Under the pieces are notes generated by a model that saw nothing but the letters and a program-made list of their open reading frames with translations, was not told the origin of the DNA and searched no databases. DNA of 64,000 nt from NCBI GenBank assembly GCA_963789535.1, contig CAWBKU010000004.1:496001-560000 (forward strand), written 5' to 3'. Source of the DNA: CAVXHQ01 sp963789535. GTDB taxonomy: Bacteria > Pseudomonadota > Alphaproteobacteria > Rhodobacterales > Rhodobacteraceae. This document shows positions 27,243-35,679 of the stretch, piece by piece; within the stretch, counting starts at the first letter, position 1; every line of letters begins with the position of its first letter. The position numbers were made by a program, and so were the translations under genes.

Positions 27243-27382
27243 GCGGGCCTCCGGGCGGGGGCCGCTCCCGGGCCCCCGAATGGTCCCGGCGTTCAGGACG
27301 AAGCAGCGTGCTGCGGGCGGGCGGAACGGTCCGCAGGGCGACGCCATCGCACCGGTGCCTGCGCCCTGCATATCGCCGGTCG

Positions 27383-27450
27383 CGAAGTCTTACAAAGACT
27401 TCGTCTCGAAGTTTTGCAAAAACTTCGCCCCGGACTTTTCGCAAAAGTCG
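27383..27450. repeat. Tandem hairpin repeat, family B copy 1 (three hairpins)
   Basis: Three consecutive stem-loops: GAAGTCTT-aca-AAGACTTC, GAAGTTTT-gca-AAAACTTC and GGACTTTT-cgc-AAAAGTCG (last pair wobble or mismatch). They lie between the creatinase and semialdehyde dehydrogenase starts. Related arrays occur at 37609, 47882, 54325 and 58107. Confidence 0.8.
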
Positions 27451-27527
27451 GCCTTCCCCGCGCATCCTCTGGACCTTTGCCCCGCCGCCGTGGTTAGTCC
27501 CGGACAACCCTACCCCCGGAGGACGCC

Positions 27528-29006
27528 ATGCTCGACCACACCACCGACCTGAAATCCATGCTCTCGGACCCGTCCCTGCTGTGCGAGCTTGCCTATGTTT
27601 CGGGCAAATGGACCGCCGCAGCCTCCGGCCAGACTTTCGAGGTGAAGAACCCCGCCCGCGGCGACGTCATCGCCCGCGTCGCCGACCTGTCCCGCGCCGA
27701 GATCGCGGGCGCCATCGACACAGCCTACACGGCGCAAAAGGCATGGGCAAAGAAGACCGGCAAGGCCCGCGCCCAGGTGCTGCGCAAGTGGTATGAGCTG
27801 ATGATGGCCAATCAGGAGGATCTGGCGATCCTGATGACCGCCGAACAGGGCAAGCCCCTGACCGAGAGCCGGGGCGAGGTCGCCTATGGCGCGGCCTTCG
27901 TCGAATGGTTCGGCGAGGAGGCCAAGCGCATCTACGGCGAAACGATCCCCGGCCATGCCGAGAACCTGCGCCTCACCGTCATCAAGCAGCCCATCGGCGT
28001 CGCCGCCGGCATCACGCCGTGGAACTTTCCCAACGCGATGATCGCCCGCAAGGTCGCCCCCGCGCTGGCCGCAGGCTGCGCCTTCGTGATCCGGCCCGCC
28101 TCGCTCACGCCGCTGTCGGCGCTGGCGATGGCAAAGCTGGCCGAGGCGGCCGGCGTGCCGCCGGGCCTGTTCAGCGTCGTCACGACGACCAGCAGCTCCG
28201 AGGCGGGCAAGGAATTCTGCGAGAACCCGAAGGTCCGCAAGCTGACCTTTACCGGCAGCACCGAGGTCGGGCGCATCCTGCTCAGGCAGGCCGCCGACCA
28301 GGTGATGAAATGCTCGATGGAGCTCGGCGGCAACGCGCCCTTCATCGTGTTCGACGACGCCGATCTGGACGAGGCGGTCAAGGGCGCCATCGCCTGCAAG
28401 TTCCGCAACAACGGCCAGACCTGCGTCTGCGCGAACCGCATCTATGTGCAGGCGGGCGTCTACGACGACTTCGCCGCCCGCCTGAAGAAAGCCGTCGAGG
28501 CCCTCAAGGTCGGCGACGGCCTGACGGAGGGCACCGATCTCGGCCCGCTCATCGAGCCGTCGGCGGTCGACAAGGTGCAGGAGCACATCAAGGACGCGCT
28601 GGCGAAGGGCGGCAAGGTGCTCACCGGCGGCCGCGCGCACGAACACGGCGGCATGTTCTTCGAGCCGACGATCCTGACCCATGCGACGCCCGACATGAAG
28701 GTCGCGCACGAAGAGACCTTCGGCCCCTTCGCGCCCCTGTTCTCCTTTACCGACGAGGACGACGTGATCGCGCAGGCCAACGACACGATCTTCGGTCTTG
28801 CCAGCTATTTCTACGCCAAGGACATTAGCCGCGTGACCAAGGTGGCCGAGGCCCTCGAATACGGGATCGTCGGCGTCAACACCGGCATCATCTCGACCGA
28901 GGTCGCGCCCTTCGGCGGCGTCAAGCAGTCCGGCCTCGGGCGCGAGGGATCGCGCCACGGGATCGAGGACTACATGGAGATGAAATATATCTGCACCAGC
29001 GTCTGA
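27528..29006 (+). CDS. gabD: NAD(P)-dependent succinate-semialdehyde dehydrogenase
   Basis: A 492-residue aldehyde dehydrogenase that best fits the GabD class, converting succinate semialdehyde to succinate in the GABA shunt. Landmarks are 'GVAAGITPWNFPNAMIARK', 'LTFTGSTEVGR', the general base region 'MELGGNAPFIVFDDAD', the nucleophile C299 in 'NNGQTCVCANR', and 'ETFGPFAPLF'. The C-terminal 'FGGVKQSGLGREGSRHGIED' is typical of GabD. The start has a GGAGG site 7 bases upstream. Creatinase is divergent upstream, with a family B array between them. Confidence 0.9.
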   Translation: MLDHTTDLKSMLSDPSLLCELAYVSGKWTAAASGQTFEVKNPARGDVIARVADLSRAEIAGAIDTAYTAQKAWAKKTGKARAQVLRKWYELMMANQEDLAILMTAEQGKPLTESRGEVAYGAAFVEWFGEEAKRIYGETIPGHAENLRLTVIKQPIGVAAGITPWNFPNAMIARKVAPALAAGCAFVIRPASLTPLSALAMAKLAEAAGVPPGLFSVVTTTSSSEAGKEFCENPKVRKLTFTGSTEVGRILLRQAADQVMKCSMELGGNAPFIVFDDADLDEAVKGAIACKFRNNGQTCVCANRIYVQAGVYDDFAARLKKAVEALKVGDGLTEGTDLGPLIEPSAVDKVQEHIKDALAKGGKVLTGGRAHEHGGMFFEPTILTHATPDMKVAHEETFGPFAPLFSFTDEDDVIAQANDTIFGLASYFYAKDISRVTKVAEALEYGIVGVNTGIISTEVAPFGGVKQSGLGREGSRHGIEDYMEMKYICTSV

Positions 29007-29012
29007 GCGAAA

Positions 29013-29047
29013 CGCCCCGCCCGCCCGGTGATCGGGCAGGCGGGGCG
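29013..29047. terminator. Bidirectional terminator between convergent genes
   Basis: CGCCCCGCCCGCCC and GGGCAGGCGGGGCG form a 13-bp stem with one mismatch and a loop of about 7 bases. It sits between the stops of gabD (+) and the quinone-type oxidoreductase (-) and could serve both. Confidence 0.75.
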
Positions 29048-29063
29048 CTCGCTTGGGTCTTGC

Positions 29064-29987
29064 TCAGCGGACCTTGACGACCAGTTTGCCGGTCGCGTGA
29101 CCGTCGCGCATGTCCGCCATCGCGGCGGCGGCATCGTCCAGCGCATAGGTCTTGTCGATCACCGTGCGCACCACGCCCGTCGCCACCAGCTCGCCCAGTT
29201 CGGCGAGCTGCGCGCCGTTCGGTTCCATGAAGAACCAGTCGAAGTGGACGCCGTGCTTCTCCGCCAGCCCGTCCTCGTCCTGCCCCTTGATCGACACGAC
29301 GTGGCCGCCCTTCCTGACGATGGCGAACGACCGCTTCAGCGTCTCGCCGCCGATCATGTCGAACACCACGTCGAAGTCGTCGCCCGCATCCTCGAACTTC
29401 TCGGCGCCGTAGTCGATCACCACATCGGCCCCGAGATCGCGCGCCAGCGCCATGTTACGCGCGCCGACCGTGGTGGTGACATGCGCGCCCGCGTGCTTGG
29501 CGATCTGGATCGCCAGCGTGCCGACCCCGCCGGAACCGGCGTGCACCAGCACCTTCTGGCCCTCCTTCAGGCCCGCCTTGTCGAACAGCGCCTGCCACGC
29601 GGTCAGCCCGGCCAGCGGCAACGATGCCGCCTGCTCGTGGCTGACGCCTGCCGGCACCTTCGCCAGATCCATCTCGTGGACCAGCGCCACCTCGGCCAGC
29701 GCGCCAGCATCCTCCTGACGCTGCCGCGCGAACACCGCGTCGCCCGCCTTGACCGAGGTGACGCCCGCGCCGACCGCGCTGACGATGCCGCTTACGTCAT
29801 AGCCGATCACATGCGGAAACGGCACGTCGATCATGGATTTCAGGTGGCCGTCGACCACGATGTGGTCGATCGGGTTGAGGCTCGCAGCGTGGACGTCGAT
29901 CAGGACGGCCCCTTCGACGATCTCGGGGGCGTCGGTCTCGGTGACGTCGATGGCGTCGCCGTAGGCACGGATCAGCGCGGCTTTCAT
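29064..29987 (-). CDS. Zinc-independent alcohol dehydrogenase / quinone oxidoreductase-like MDR
   Basis: This 307-residue NADP-dependent medium-chain reductase has the quinone-oxidoreductase layout: an N-terminal GroES-like domain ('NPIDHIVVDGHLKSM', 'VIGYDVSGIVSAVGAGV') and a Rossmann domain with 'VHAGSGGVGTLAIQIAKHAG'. The Cys/His zinc ligands of classical alcohol dehydrogenases are absent, as expected for this class. The substrate is unknown; relatives reduce quinones or enones. It is convergent with gabD and shares a terminator hairpin. Confidence 0.88.
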   Translation of the reverse strand: MKAALIRAYGDAIDVTETDAPEIVEGAVLIDVHAASLNPIDHIVVDGHLKSMIDVPFPHVIGYDVSGIVSAVGAGVTSVKAGDAVFARQRQEDAGALAEVALVHEMDLAKVPAGVSHEQAASLPLAGLTAWQALFDKAGLKEGQKVLVHAGSGGVGTLAIQIAKHAGAHVTTTVGARNMALARDLGADVVIDYGAEKFEDAGDDFDVVFDMIGGETLKRSFAIVRKGGHVVSIKGQDEDGLAEKHGVHFDWFFMEPNGAQLAELGELVATGVVRTVIDKTYALDDAAAAMADMRDGHATGKLVVKVR

Positions 29988-30219
29988 GGATGTGTCCTTT
30001 CAGAACTACTCTGCCTACAGATAGGGTCCGTTCGTCGCGCCGGAACACCCCGACCCGGCTGACGTAGCGACAGCCCGCCGCCCGGTGCGGATCGGAACCC
30101 GTCTTGCGCACCGGGCCCGCCCCGACATGCGCCTTTACTTGCCCCGGCACCTGTCGGGGGAGGCGCAGCGGGGGGGGGAGCGCCGCCTTCCCACAATTTC
30201 GACCCGCACGCGCCAAGGA

Positions 30220-30256
30220 TTGACGCACGACGCACGTCCAACCTACCTGATGCGGA
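30220..30256 (+). promoter_or_regulatory. Possible promoter giving a leaderless ECF sigma mRNA
   Basis: TTGACG (30220-30225) is followed after 17 bases by CTACCT (30243-30248), a weak -10. The start site expected about 7 bases later coincides with ATG 30256. No purine-rich ribosome-binding site precedes either candidate ATG (30250 or 30256). Tentative. Confidence 0.3.
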
Positions 30257-30789
30257 TGACCACGAGCGACGAGGATCTGGCCCTTGCGGCGGCGGGTAGC
30301 GACGGGCAGGCCTTTGGCCTACTGCTCGAACGCCACTACGACCGCCTCTTCGCGCTGTGTTTCCGCCTCACCGGCCACCGTGCCGAGGCAGAGGATCTGT
30401 GTCAGGACATCTGCGCCGCCTTGCCCGCCAAGCTCGCGGGCTACCGCAGGCAGGCGAAGGTCACGACCTGGCTCTACCGCGTCGCGGTCAACGCCGCGCA
30501 TGACCGACGCCGCCGGCGCGCCACCTTCGCCCGCGCCTCGGACGGCTGGGGCGACTGGGAACTGGCGCGGCAGGAGGTGATCGCCGAGACCGCGAACCGG
30601 CTTGACTGGCTGACCTCTGCGATGGCGCGCCTGACCGACGATCTGCGCGACACGCTGGCGCTGGTCCTCGACGACATGACCCACGCGCAGGCGGGCGAGA
30701 TCCTCGGCGTCTCCGAGGGCACGATAAGCTGGCGGATGTCGGAGGCGAAGAAACGCCTGCGCGCGCTCAAGGCAGAGGAGGAGGCATAG
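30250..30789 (+). CDS. ECF-type RNA polymerase sigma factor
   Basis: A 179-residue sigma-70-like factor with region 2 ('YDRLFALCFRLTGHRAEAED', 'TTWLYRVAVNAAHD') and region 4 ('LVLDDMTHAQAGEILGVSEG', 'RMSEAKKRLRAL'). It lacks regions 1 and 3 as ECF factors do. It stops immediately before the ATG of a membrane protein with a cytoplasmic N-terminus and outer vWA domain, the position normally held by the anti-sigma factor. It should direct an envelope or stress response. ATG 30250 and 30256 are both possible; neither has a ribosome-binding site. Confidence 0.9.
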   Translation: MRMTTSDEDLALAAAGSDGQAFGLLLERHYDRLFALCFRLTGHRAEAEDLCQDICAALPAKLAGYRRQAKVTTWLYRVAVNAAHDRRRRRATFARASDGWGDWELARQEVIAETANRLDWLTSAMARLTDDLRDTLALVLDDMTHAQAGEILGVSEGTISWRMSEAKKRLRALKAEEEA

Positions 30790-33054
30790 ATGACCTCCCG
30801 CAAGGATGATCTCGACGACCTGCGCGCCGCGATGACGGCGGCGACGCCGCGCGCGGACCCGGATGCGCGGGCGGCGCATCTGCGCCTTGCCCGGAAAAAT
30901 TTCGATGCCCTGCACGCCGCGCGCCAAGGATCCGGCGCGGCCCCCCGTCTCACTCCCGAACGCCCGAAACGCGGCGTGTTTGCAGGAGTGAGGGATATGT
31001 TGAACGCAGTGTCGACCAAGGGCGGATTGACCGTCACCACCGCCATCGTGGCCGTCGGGTTCCTCGTGCTGACGCCGCAGGGGCAGGACGTGCTCGGTCG
31101 CGTGCCGGGCCTCGGCAGCGGCACCGAACCGATCCGCGAGATCGAACTCGGCACGGCCGTCCCCGACATCGACATTGGCGGCACCGCCCCCCGCGACCGG
31201 GCCAACGCGCCCGAGGTCGTCCCCGGCGCCGCCATCGAGGCCGACGCCCGGTCCTATGGTCAGGCCACCGCAGAGCCGGCCCCGGCCTATACCGCCGATG
31301 TACCGACGGAACGCGCCGCCGCCGACACAGGTGCCGACCGCGACGGTCGGGCCGAGGACGGCGCCGCATCCCCGGACGACACCGTCGTCGCCGACGTCGA
31401 GGTCGCCGAAGAACAGGGCTTCGCCACTGAAATCGTCGAGGCCCCCGTCGTCGTCATCGATCCCGCACCCGCGCCTGCGCCCGTTATCGCGGGCGAGGTC
31501 GGGCGCATCGCTCCCGCGCCCGCCGCCCCGACCGGCGGCATGCTGATGCAAGGCGACACCAACGGTGTCGTCGCCCCCGAACCGACCATCGCCGACGCTG
31601 TCACCGCCCCGCCTCCCGACACCGAGGCCTTTGCCATCGACACCCCGAACCCGGTCCGCATCGCCGCCGAAGAGCCGGTCTCGACCTTCTCGATCGACGT
31701 CGACACCGCCGCCTACGCCCTCGTGCGACAGTCGCTGAACGCGGGCACCCTGCCGCCACGCGATGCCGTGCGGATCGAGGAGATGATAAACTACTTCCCC
31801 TACGCCTACGCCGCCCCCGAAGCGGGCGACCCCGCCCCGTTCCTGCCCACGATCACCGTCATGGACACGCCCTGGAACGACGGCACCCAACTCGTCCACA
31901 TCGGCCTGCAAGGGATCCTGCCGCTGGTCGAGGACCGCCCGCCCCTGAACCTCGTGTTCCTGATCGACACCTCCGGCTCGATGGCCGACGCCAACAAGCT
32001 GCCGCTGCTGCGCCAGTCGTTCCTCTTGATGCTCGACCAGTTGCGTCCCGGGGACGAGGTCGCCATCGTCGAATACGCCGGTTCCGCCGGGATCGCGCTG
32101 GCACCGACGCCCGCCTCGGACCGCGCCGCCATCGCCGCGGCCCTGATGCGCCTCGGCGCGGGCGGGTCGACCAACGGTCAGGGCGGCCTCGAGCAGGCCT
32201 ATGCCACCGCCGCCTCCATGACGGCGGACGGCGAGGTCAGCCGCGTGATCCTCGCCACCGACGGCGATTTCAACGTCGGGCTGTCGGGGATCGCCGAACT
32301 CGAGGAATTCATCGCCAAAAGGCGTGACAGCGGCGTCTATCTCTCGGTCCTCGGCTTCGGGCGCGGCAACCTCGACGACGCGACGATGCAGGCGCTCGCC
32401 CAGAACGGCAACGGGATCGCCGCCTATATCGACACGCTGAACGAGGCGCAGAAGGTGCTCGTCGACCAGTTGACCGGCGCCCTCTTCGCCATCGCGGGCG
32501 ACGTGAAGGTGCAGGTCGAGTGGAACCCCGCACTCGTCGCCGAATACCGCCTGATCGGCTATGAGACGCGGGCGCTGGCGCGCGAGGACTTCAACAACGA
32601 CGCGGTGGACGCGGGCGACCTTGGCGCCGGACATTCGGTCACGGCGATCTACGAGGTCACACCCGTCGGCTCGCCTGCCATCCTCAACGACGCGTTGCGC
32701 TATGCCCCGGTTGTCAGCGAAAACGCGACCGAAGCGGCGCCCCAAACCGGCGACGTCGCCGTCGCCGAACTCGGCTTTCTGCGCCTGCGCTGGAAGGCGC
32801 CGGGCGAGGGCGAGAGCCGCCTCCTCGAGACCCCGATCTATGCCGGTGCCACTGCCAGTCCCGGCACCGAGGCGCAATTCGCCACCGCCATCGCCGGTTT
32901 CGGCCAGCTCCTGCGCGGTGACGGCTATCTCGGCGACTGGGGTTGGGACGAGGCCATCGCGCTGGCCAATGACAGCCGCGGCGAAGACCCCTTCGGCTAC
33001 CGGACCGAGGCCGTGCAACTGATGCGTCTGGCCGAGAGCCTGTCGCAGGACTGA
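30790..33054 (+). CDS. von Willebrand factor A membrane protein (YfbK-like), likely sigma-factor partner
   Basis: This 754-residue protein has a short cytoplasmic N-terminus (1-70), one membrane helix (about 78-96) and a long Ala/Pro-rich acidic linker (about 110-280). A YfbK-like vWA domain follows, with MIDAS motif 'LIDTSGSM' at 391-398, preceded by the family-typical 'STFSIDVDTAAYALVRQSLN'. The C-terminus matches the YfbK-associated DUF3520 type. It starts one base after the sigma factor's stop. The N-terminus could bind the sigma factor while the outer vWA domain senses a ligand; this is inference from layout. Confidence 0.87.
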   Translation: MTSRKDDLDDLRAAMTAATPRADPDARAAHLRLARKNFDALHAARQGSGAAPRLTPERPKRGVFAGVRDMLNAVSTKGGLTVTTAIVAVGFLVLTPQGQDVLGRVPGLGSGTEPIREIELGTAVPDIDIGGTAPRDRANAPEVVPGAAIEADARSYGQATAEPAPAYTADVPTERAAADTGADRDGRAEDGAASPDDTVVADVEVAEEQGFATEIVEAPVVVIDPAPAPAPVIAGEVGRIAPAPAAPTGGMLMQGDTNGVVAPEPTIADAVTAPPPDTEAFAIDTPNPVRIAAEEPVSTFSIDVDTAAYALVRQSLNAGTLPPRDAVRIEEMINYFPYAYAAPEAGDPAPFLPTITVMDTPWNDGTQLVHIGLQGILPLVEDRPPLNLVFLIDTSGSMADANKLPLLRQSFLLMLDQLRPGDEVAIVEYAGSAGIALAPTPASDRAAIAAALMRLGAGGSTNGQGGLEQAYATAASMTADGEVSRVILATDGDFNVGLSGIAELEEFIAKRRDSGVYLSVLGFGRGNLDDATMQALAQNGNGIAAYIDTLNEAQKVLVDQLTGALFAIAGDVKVQVEWNPALVAEYRLIGYETRALAREDFNNDAVDAGDLGAGHSVTAIYEVTPVGSPAILNDALRYAPVVSENATEAAPQTGDVAVAELGFLRLRWKAPGEGESRLLETPIYAGATASPGTEAQFATAIAGFGQLLRGDGYLGDWGWDEAIALANDSRGEDPFGYRTEAVQLMRLAESLSQD

Positions 33055-33388
33055 TCCCCGAACCGGCGCGGCAACCTCCCCCCGCCGCGCCGCCCGGGCT
33101 GCCCCTCCCCCGGACCGCCCCGCGCCGCCTCCGGCCGCCTCCCGGCCACTTGCGTCGCGCCCGGTCCGCCGCAGCCCGGCCGCCGGGCCCTGCCGCACTC
33201 CTCCCCCGGGATCGCGGCACCGCCCGGCACCGCAAGGCGGCCCCTGTCCCCGGGGGCCGCCTTCACGGTTTTCGTTCTGGAAACTTGGCAATCGCGGTCA
33301 TCCGAAGTTCGGCGCACCGCCCCGGTTCACGTTGCCATGAAAACTCCCGCCGGAGGCTCCGCCGCGTACCCCAGGCACCGGCGCGGCC
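33055..33388. other. Gene-free stretch, extremely GC-rich
   Basis: This gap between the vWA gene (+) and the isomerase gene (-) shows no credible gene. It consists mostly of C/G-rich blocks and contains the terminator hairpin at 33236-33261. Open frames crossing it are products of the base composition. Confidence 0.65.
33236..33261. terminator. Terminator downstream of the vWA gene
   Basis: GGCGGCCCC and GGGGCCGCC form a 9-bp all-GC stem with an 8-base loop, followed by a T-rich stretch (TTCACGGTTTTCGTT). Confidence 0.7.
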
Positions 33389-34141
33389 TCAGCGCGCCAT
33401 CCATCCCAGCGTCTCTTCGGTCCTGATCCCCGGCACATATTCCGCCCCGATCCAGCCCGCATATCCGTCCGCTTCGATCCGCCCCAGCAGCACGTCCAGA
33501 TCGACTTCGCCCCCGTCCGGCGCGCCGCGTTCCGGCGCTCCCGCGATCTGCACATGCGCCGTGACCGCCGCGCACTCCTGCCAGACCGCCAGCGCGTCGC
33601 CGGTCATCCGCTGTGCCTGATAGCTGTCGAACTGCATCCGCACATTCGCCCGGTCGACCTCGGCGATCACCGCGCGCGCGAGCGCGAAATCGTCCAGAAA
33701 ATACCCCGGCATGTCGCCCGCAAACATCGGCTCGATGGTCAGGCTCTGCCCCGGTGCCGCATCCGCCGCCCAGCGCAGGTTGCGCACGAACGCGGCCCGC
33801 GCCTCGGCCCCCGACGCCGCCCCCGCCATCACCTGCACGTGCAGCGGCCTGAGCATCGCCGCCACCCGCATCGCCCGCCCGAAATCCTTGGCGAACAGCT
33901 CTTCGGCTCCCGGCACGGCGGCAAAGCCGCGCGGACGGTCGGTGTAGTTCGGCGGCGGCGCGTTCATCAGCACCAACGCGAGGTCGTTGCCGATCAGCCG
34001 GTCGAGGATCTGCGGCCCCGGCGCATCGTAGGGAAACAGCACCTCCACCGCCTCGAACCCCGCCCGGCGGGCCGCCGAAAAACGGTCGAGGAACGGCAGT
34101 TCGGGCCAGAGAAACGTCAGGTTCGCGGCGAACCGCGGCAC
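33389..34141 (-). CDS. hyi: Hydroxypyruvate isomerase family protein
   Basis: A 250-residue xylose-isomerase-like TIM barrel matching hydroxypyruvate isomerase, which interconverts hydroxypyruvate and tartronate semialdehyde in the glyoxylate/glycerate route. Family features are 'PRFAANLTFLWPELPFLDRF' at the start, 'ALVLMNAPP', 'LTIEPMF' with a metal-binding Glu, 'MQFDSYQAQ' and a final 'IGAEYVPG'. It overlaps or abuts the SDR gene upstream (1-base gap), so the two are co-translated. glcDEF, which makes glyoxylate, lies about 10 kb away. Confidence 0.85.
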   Translation of the reverse strand: MPRFAANLTFLWPELPFLDRFSAARRAGFEAVEVLFPYDAPGPQILDRLIGNDLALVLMNAPPPNYTDRPRGFAAVPGAEELFAKDFGRAMRVAAMLRPLHVQVMAGAASGAEARAAFVRNLRWAADAAPGQSLTIEPMFAGDMPGYFLDDFALARAVIAEVDRANVRMQFDSYQAQRMTGDALAVWQECAAVTAHVQIAGAPERGAPDGGEVDLDVLLGRIEADGYAGWIGAEYVPGIRTEETLGWMAR

Positions 34142-34142
34142 G

Positions 34143-34832
34143 TCAGAACCGCTCGACCCAGGGCCGCAGTTCGATTTCCGACGACCATGCCGACCGCTCC
34201 TGCCGCGTCAGGGCAAGGTAGGTCCGCGCCACGGCGTCGGGGTTCAGCATCGCGTCGGGCGAGGATTCCTCGCGCCCCGGATTGCGGATCGCGCCGTCGA
34301 TGTTGACCCAGACGACGTGGATGCCCTGCGGATGCAACTCGCGCGCCATGCTCTGCGCGAGGCCGCGCTGCGCGAATTTGCCCATCGCGAAGGGCGCGGA
34401 TTCAGGGAACCCCTTCACCCCCGCCGAGGCGCCGGTAAACAGCACCGTACCGCGCACGCCGCCGTCCGGATCCTGCCGCAGCATCCGCCGCACCGCCGCC
34501 TGCGCGGTGATGAAGCTGCCGACCGCGGTGACGTCGATGGCGCGCCGCACCTCGGCCGGGTCGATGTCCACCAGCGGCCCGCGCACCCGGGCCGAGGGGT
34601 TGTAGATCGCGACCCGCAGATCGCCCTCGATACTGTCGACCACCGCCCGCATCGCCTCGGCATCGGTGCCGTCGGCGCGGAACAGCGTCGCCCCCGTCGC
34701 CTCCTTCAACCCCTCGAGCTTGTCGATGTCGCGCGCGACCAGGCTGAGGGCATAGCCCTCGGCGGCAAAGAGGCGCGCCAGCGAGGCCGAGAGCCCCTCT
34801 CCGACGCCGACGATGAGGGCTGAGTTCGTCAT
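34143..34832 (-). CDS. SDR family protein lacking the catalytic tyrosine
   Basis: This 229-residue Rossmann protein has 'ALIVGVGEGLSASLARLF' at the N-terminus and the 'VLFTGASAGV' strand. At the active site the usual YxxxK motif reads 'FAMGK', with Phe replacing Tyr. I recall a related SDR subgroup ('FAxAKFALRGLAQSMAREL') that shares this change, so it is probably ancestral and not a fresh defect. Activity as a normal dehydrogenase is doubtful. It is coupled to the hydroxypyruvate isomerase gene. ATG 34832 is the first ATG before the nucleotide-binding strand. Confidence 0.85.
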   Translation of the reverse strand: MTNSALIVGVGEGLSASLARLFAAEGYALSLVARDIDKLEGLKEATGATLFRADGTDAEAMRAVVDSIEGDLRVAIYNPSARVRGPLVDIDPAEVRRAIDVTAVGSFITAQAAVRRMLRQDPDGGVRGTVLFTGASAGVKGFPESAPFAMGKFAQRGLAQSMARELHPQGIHVVWVNIDGAIRNPGREESSPDAMLNPDAVARTYLALTRQERSAWSSEIELRPWVERF

Positions 34833-34911
34833 GGGATATCCTTCGGTGGGGCCGGATGGCGCAGTCGCGGACGAGCCTAGCCGGTCCGGCGCCGGCGTCC
34901 AAGGGCGGGGT

Positions 34912-35478
34912 TCACGTGTCGAGGTCCGCCGCCGGCGCGATCCCGAAGAACGCCCCGCCCGAGCGCACCCCGAACCAGTCGACGCCATCGAGCGTCCCCC
35001 GCTCACCGATGTCCACGAGCCTGTAGAAACTCTTGCGGTCGATCAGCGCGTCGAGGTTGCGGCGCACGTTCACATAGGGCGCAGGCTCCCCCGTCGCGGG
35101 ATCGCGCGCGACCCGGATCGGGTGGTCCGGTCCGGCGACGACATGGTCGCCGACGTTGGTTTCGAACCGCAGGCCCGCGCCGGTCGCGTCGAAATCGACG
35201 GCGACGAAGGGCGCATCCTCGACCGCGATCCCCACCTTCTCGACCGGCGTGACGAGGAAATAGGCGTCCCCCTCGCGCTTCAGGATGGACGCAAACAGGC
35301 GCACCAGCCCCGGCCTGCCGATCGGCGTGCCCTGATAGAACCACGTCCCGTCGCGCGCGATCCGCATGTCGATGTCGCCGCAGAACGGCGGATCCCACAG
35401 GTGCACGGGCGGCGGCCCCTTTTTGGCCGACGCGCGGACCGCGTCCGCGATTCCCTGCGCCGAGGGAGGCTCTGCCAT
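34912..35478 (-). CDS. DUF1285 domain protein
   Basis: A 188-residue soluble protein of the DUF1285 family, function unknown. Recognised from 'LWDPPFCGDIDMRIARDGTW', 'GTPIGRPGLVRLFASILKRE' and 'YFLVTPVEKVGIAVEDAPFV', followed by 'YVNVRRNLDALIDRKSFYRL'. The ATG at 35478 is preferred to one at 35523, which would add 15 basic residues. It is divergent from the MoxR ATPase gene. Confidence 0.88.
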   Translation of the reverse strand: MAEPPSAQGIADAVRASAKKGPPPVHLWDPPFCGDIDMRIARDGTWFYQGTPIGRPGLVRLFASILKREGDAYFLVTPVEKVGIAVEDAPFVAVDFDATGAGLRFETNVGDHVVAGPDHPIRVARDPATGEPAPYVNVRRNLDALIDRKSFYRLVDIGERGTLDGVDWFGVRSGGAFFGIAPAADLDT

Positions 35479-35679
35479 GGCCTGTCCAACCTTTCGCTGC
35501 ATCCAGTTCCGACAATAGCGCATTGCGCCCCGCCGTCACCTGTCGACACCGCCGCCGACAGGGCAGGTTTCCGCCCGATGCATCACGAAACCGTATCTTC
35601 ACGGCCTTTTGCCATTCCGGTCCGGCGCCTTATCTGGTCTGATGCGCGCGCAGCGAAGACCGAAGGCAGGGAGCAGCCG

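Noticed and set aside
27383..27450. CRISPR repeats
   Set aside because: The units are adjacent hairpins with 3-6 base spacing and differing sequences; no regular spacers exist and no cas genes are nearby.
30319..33291. Open frame of 990 codons on the minus strand
   Set aside because: It lies antisense to the sigma factor and vWA gene; composition is low-complexity and no start signal or domain is present.
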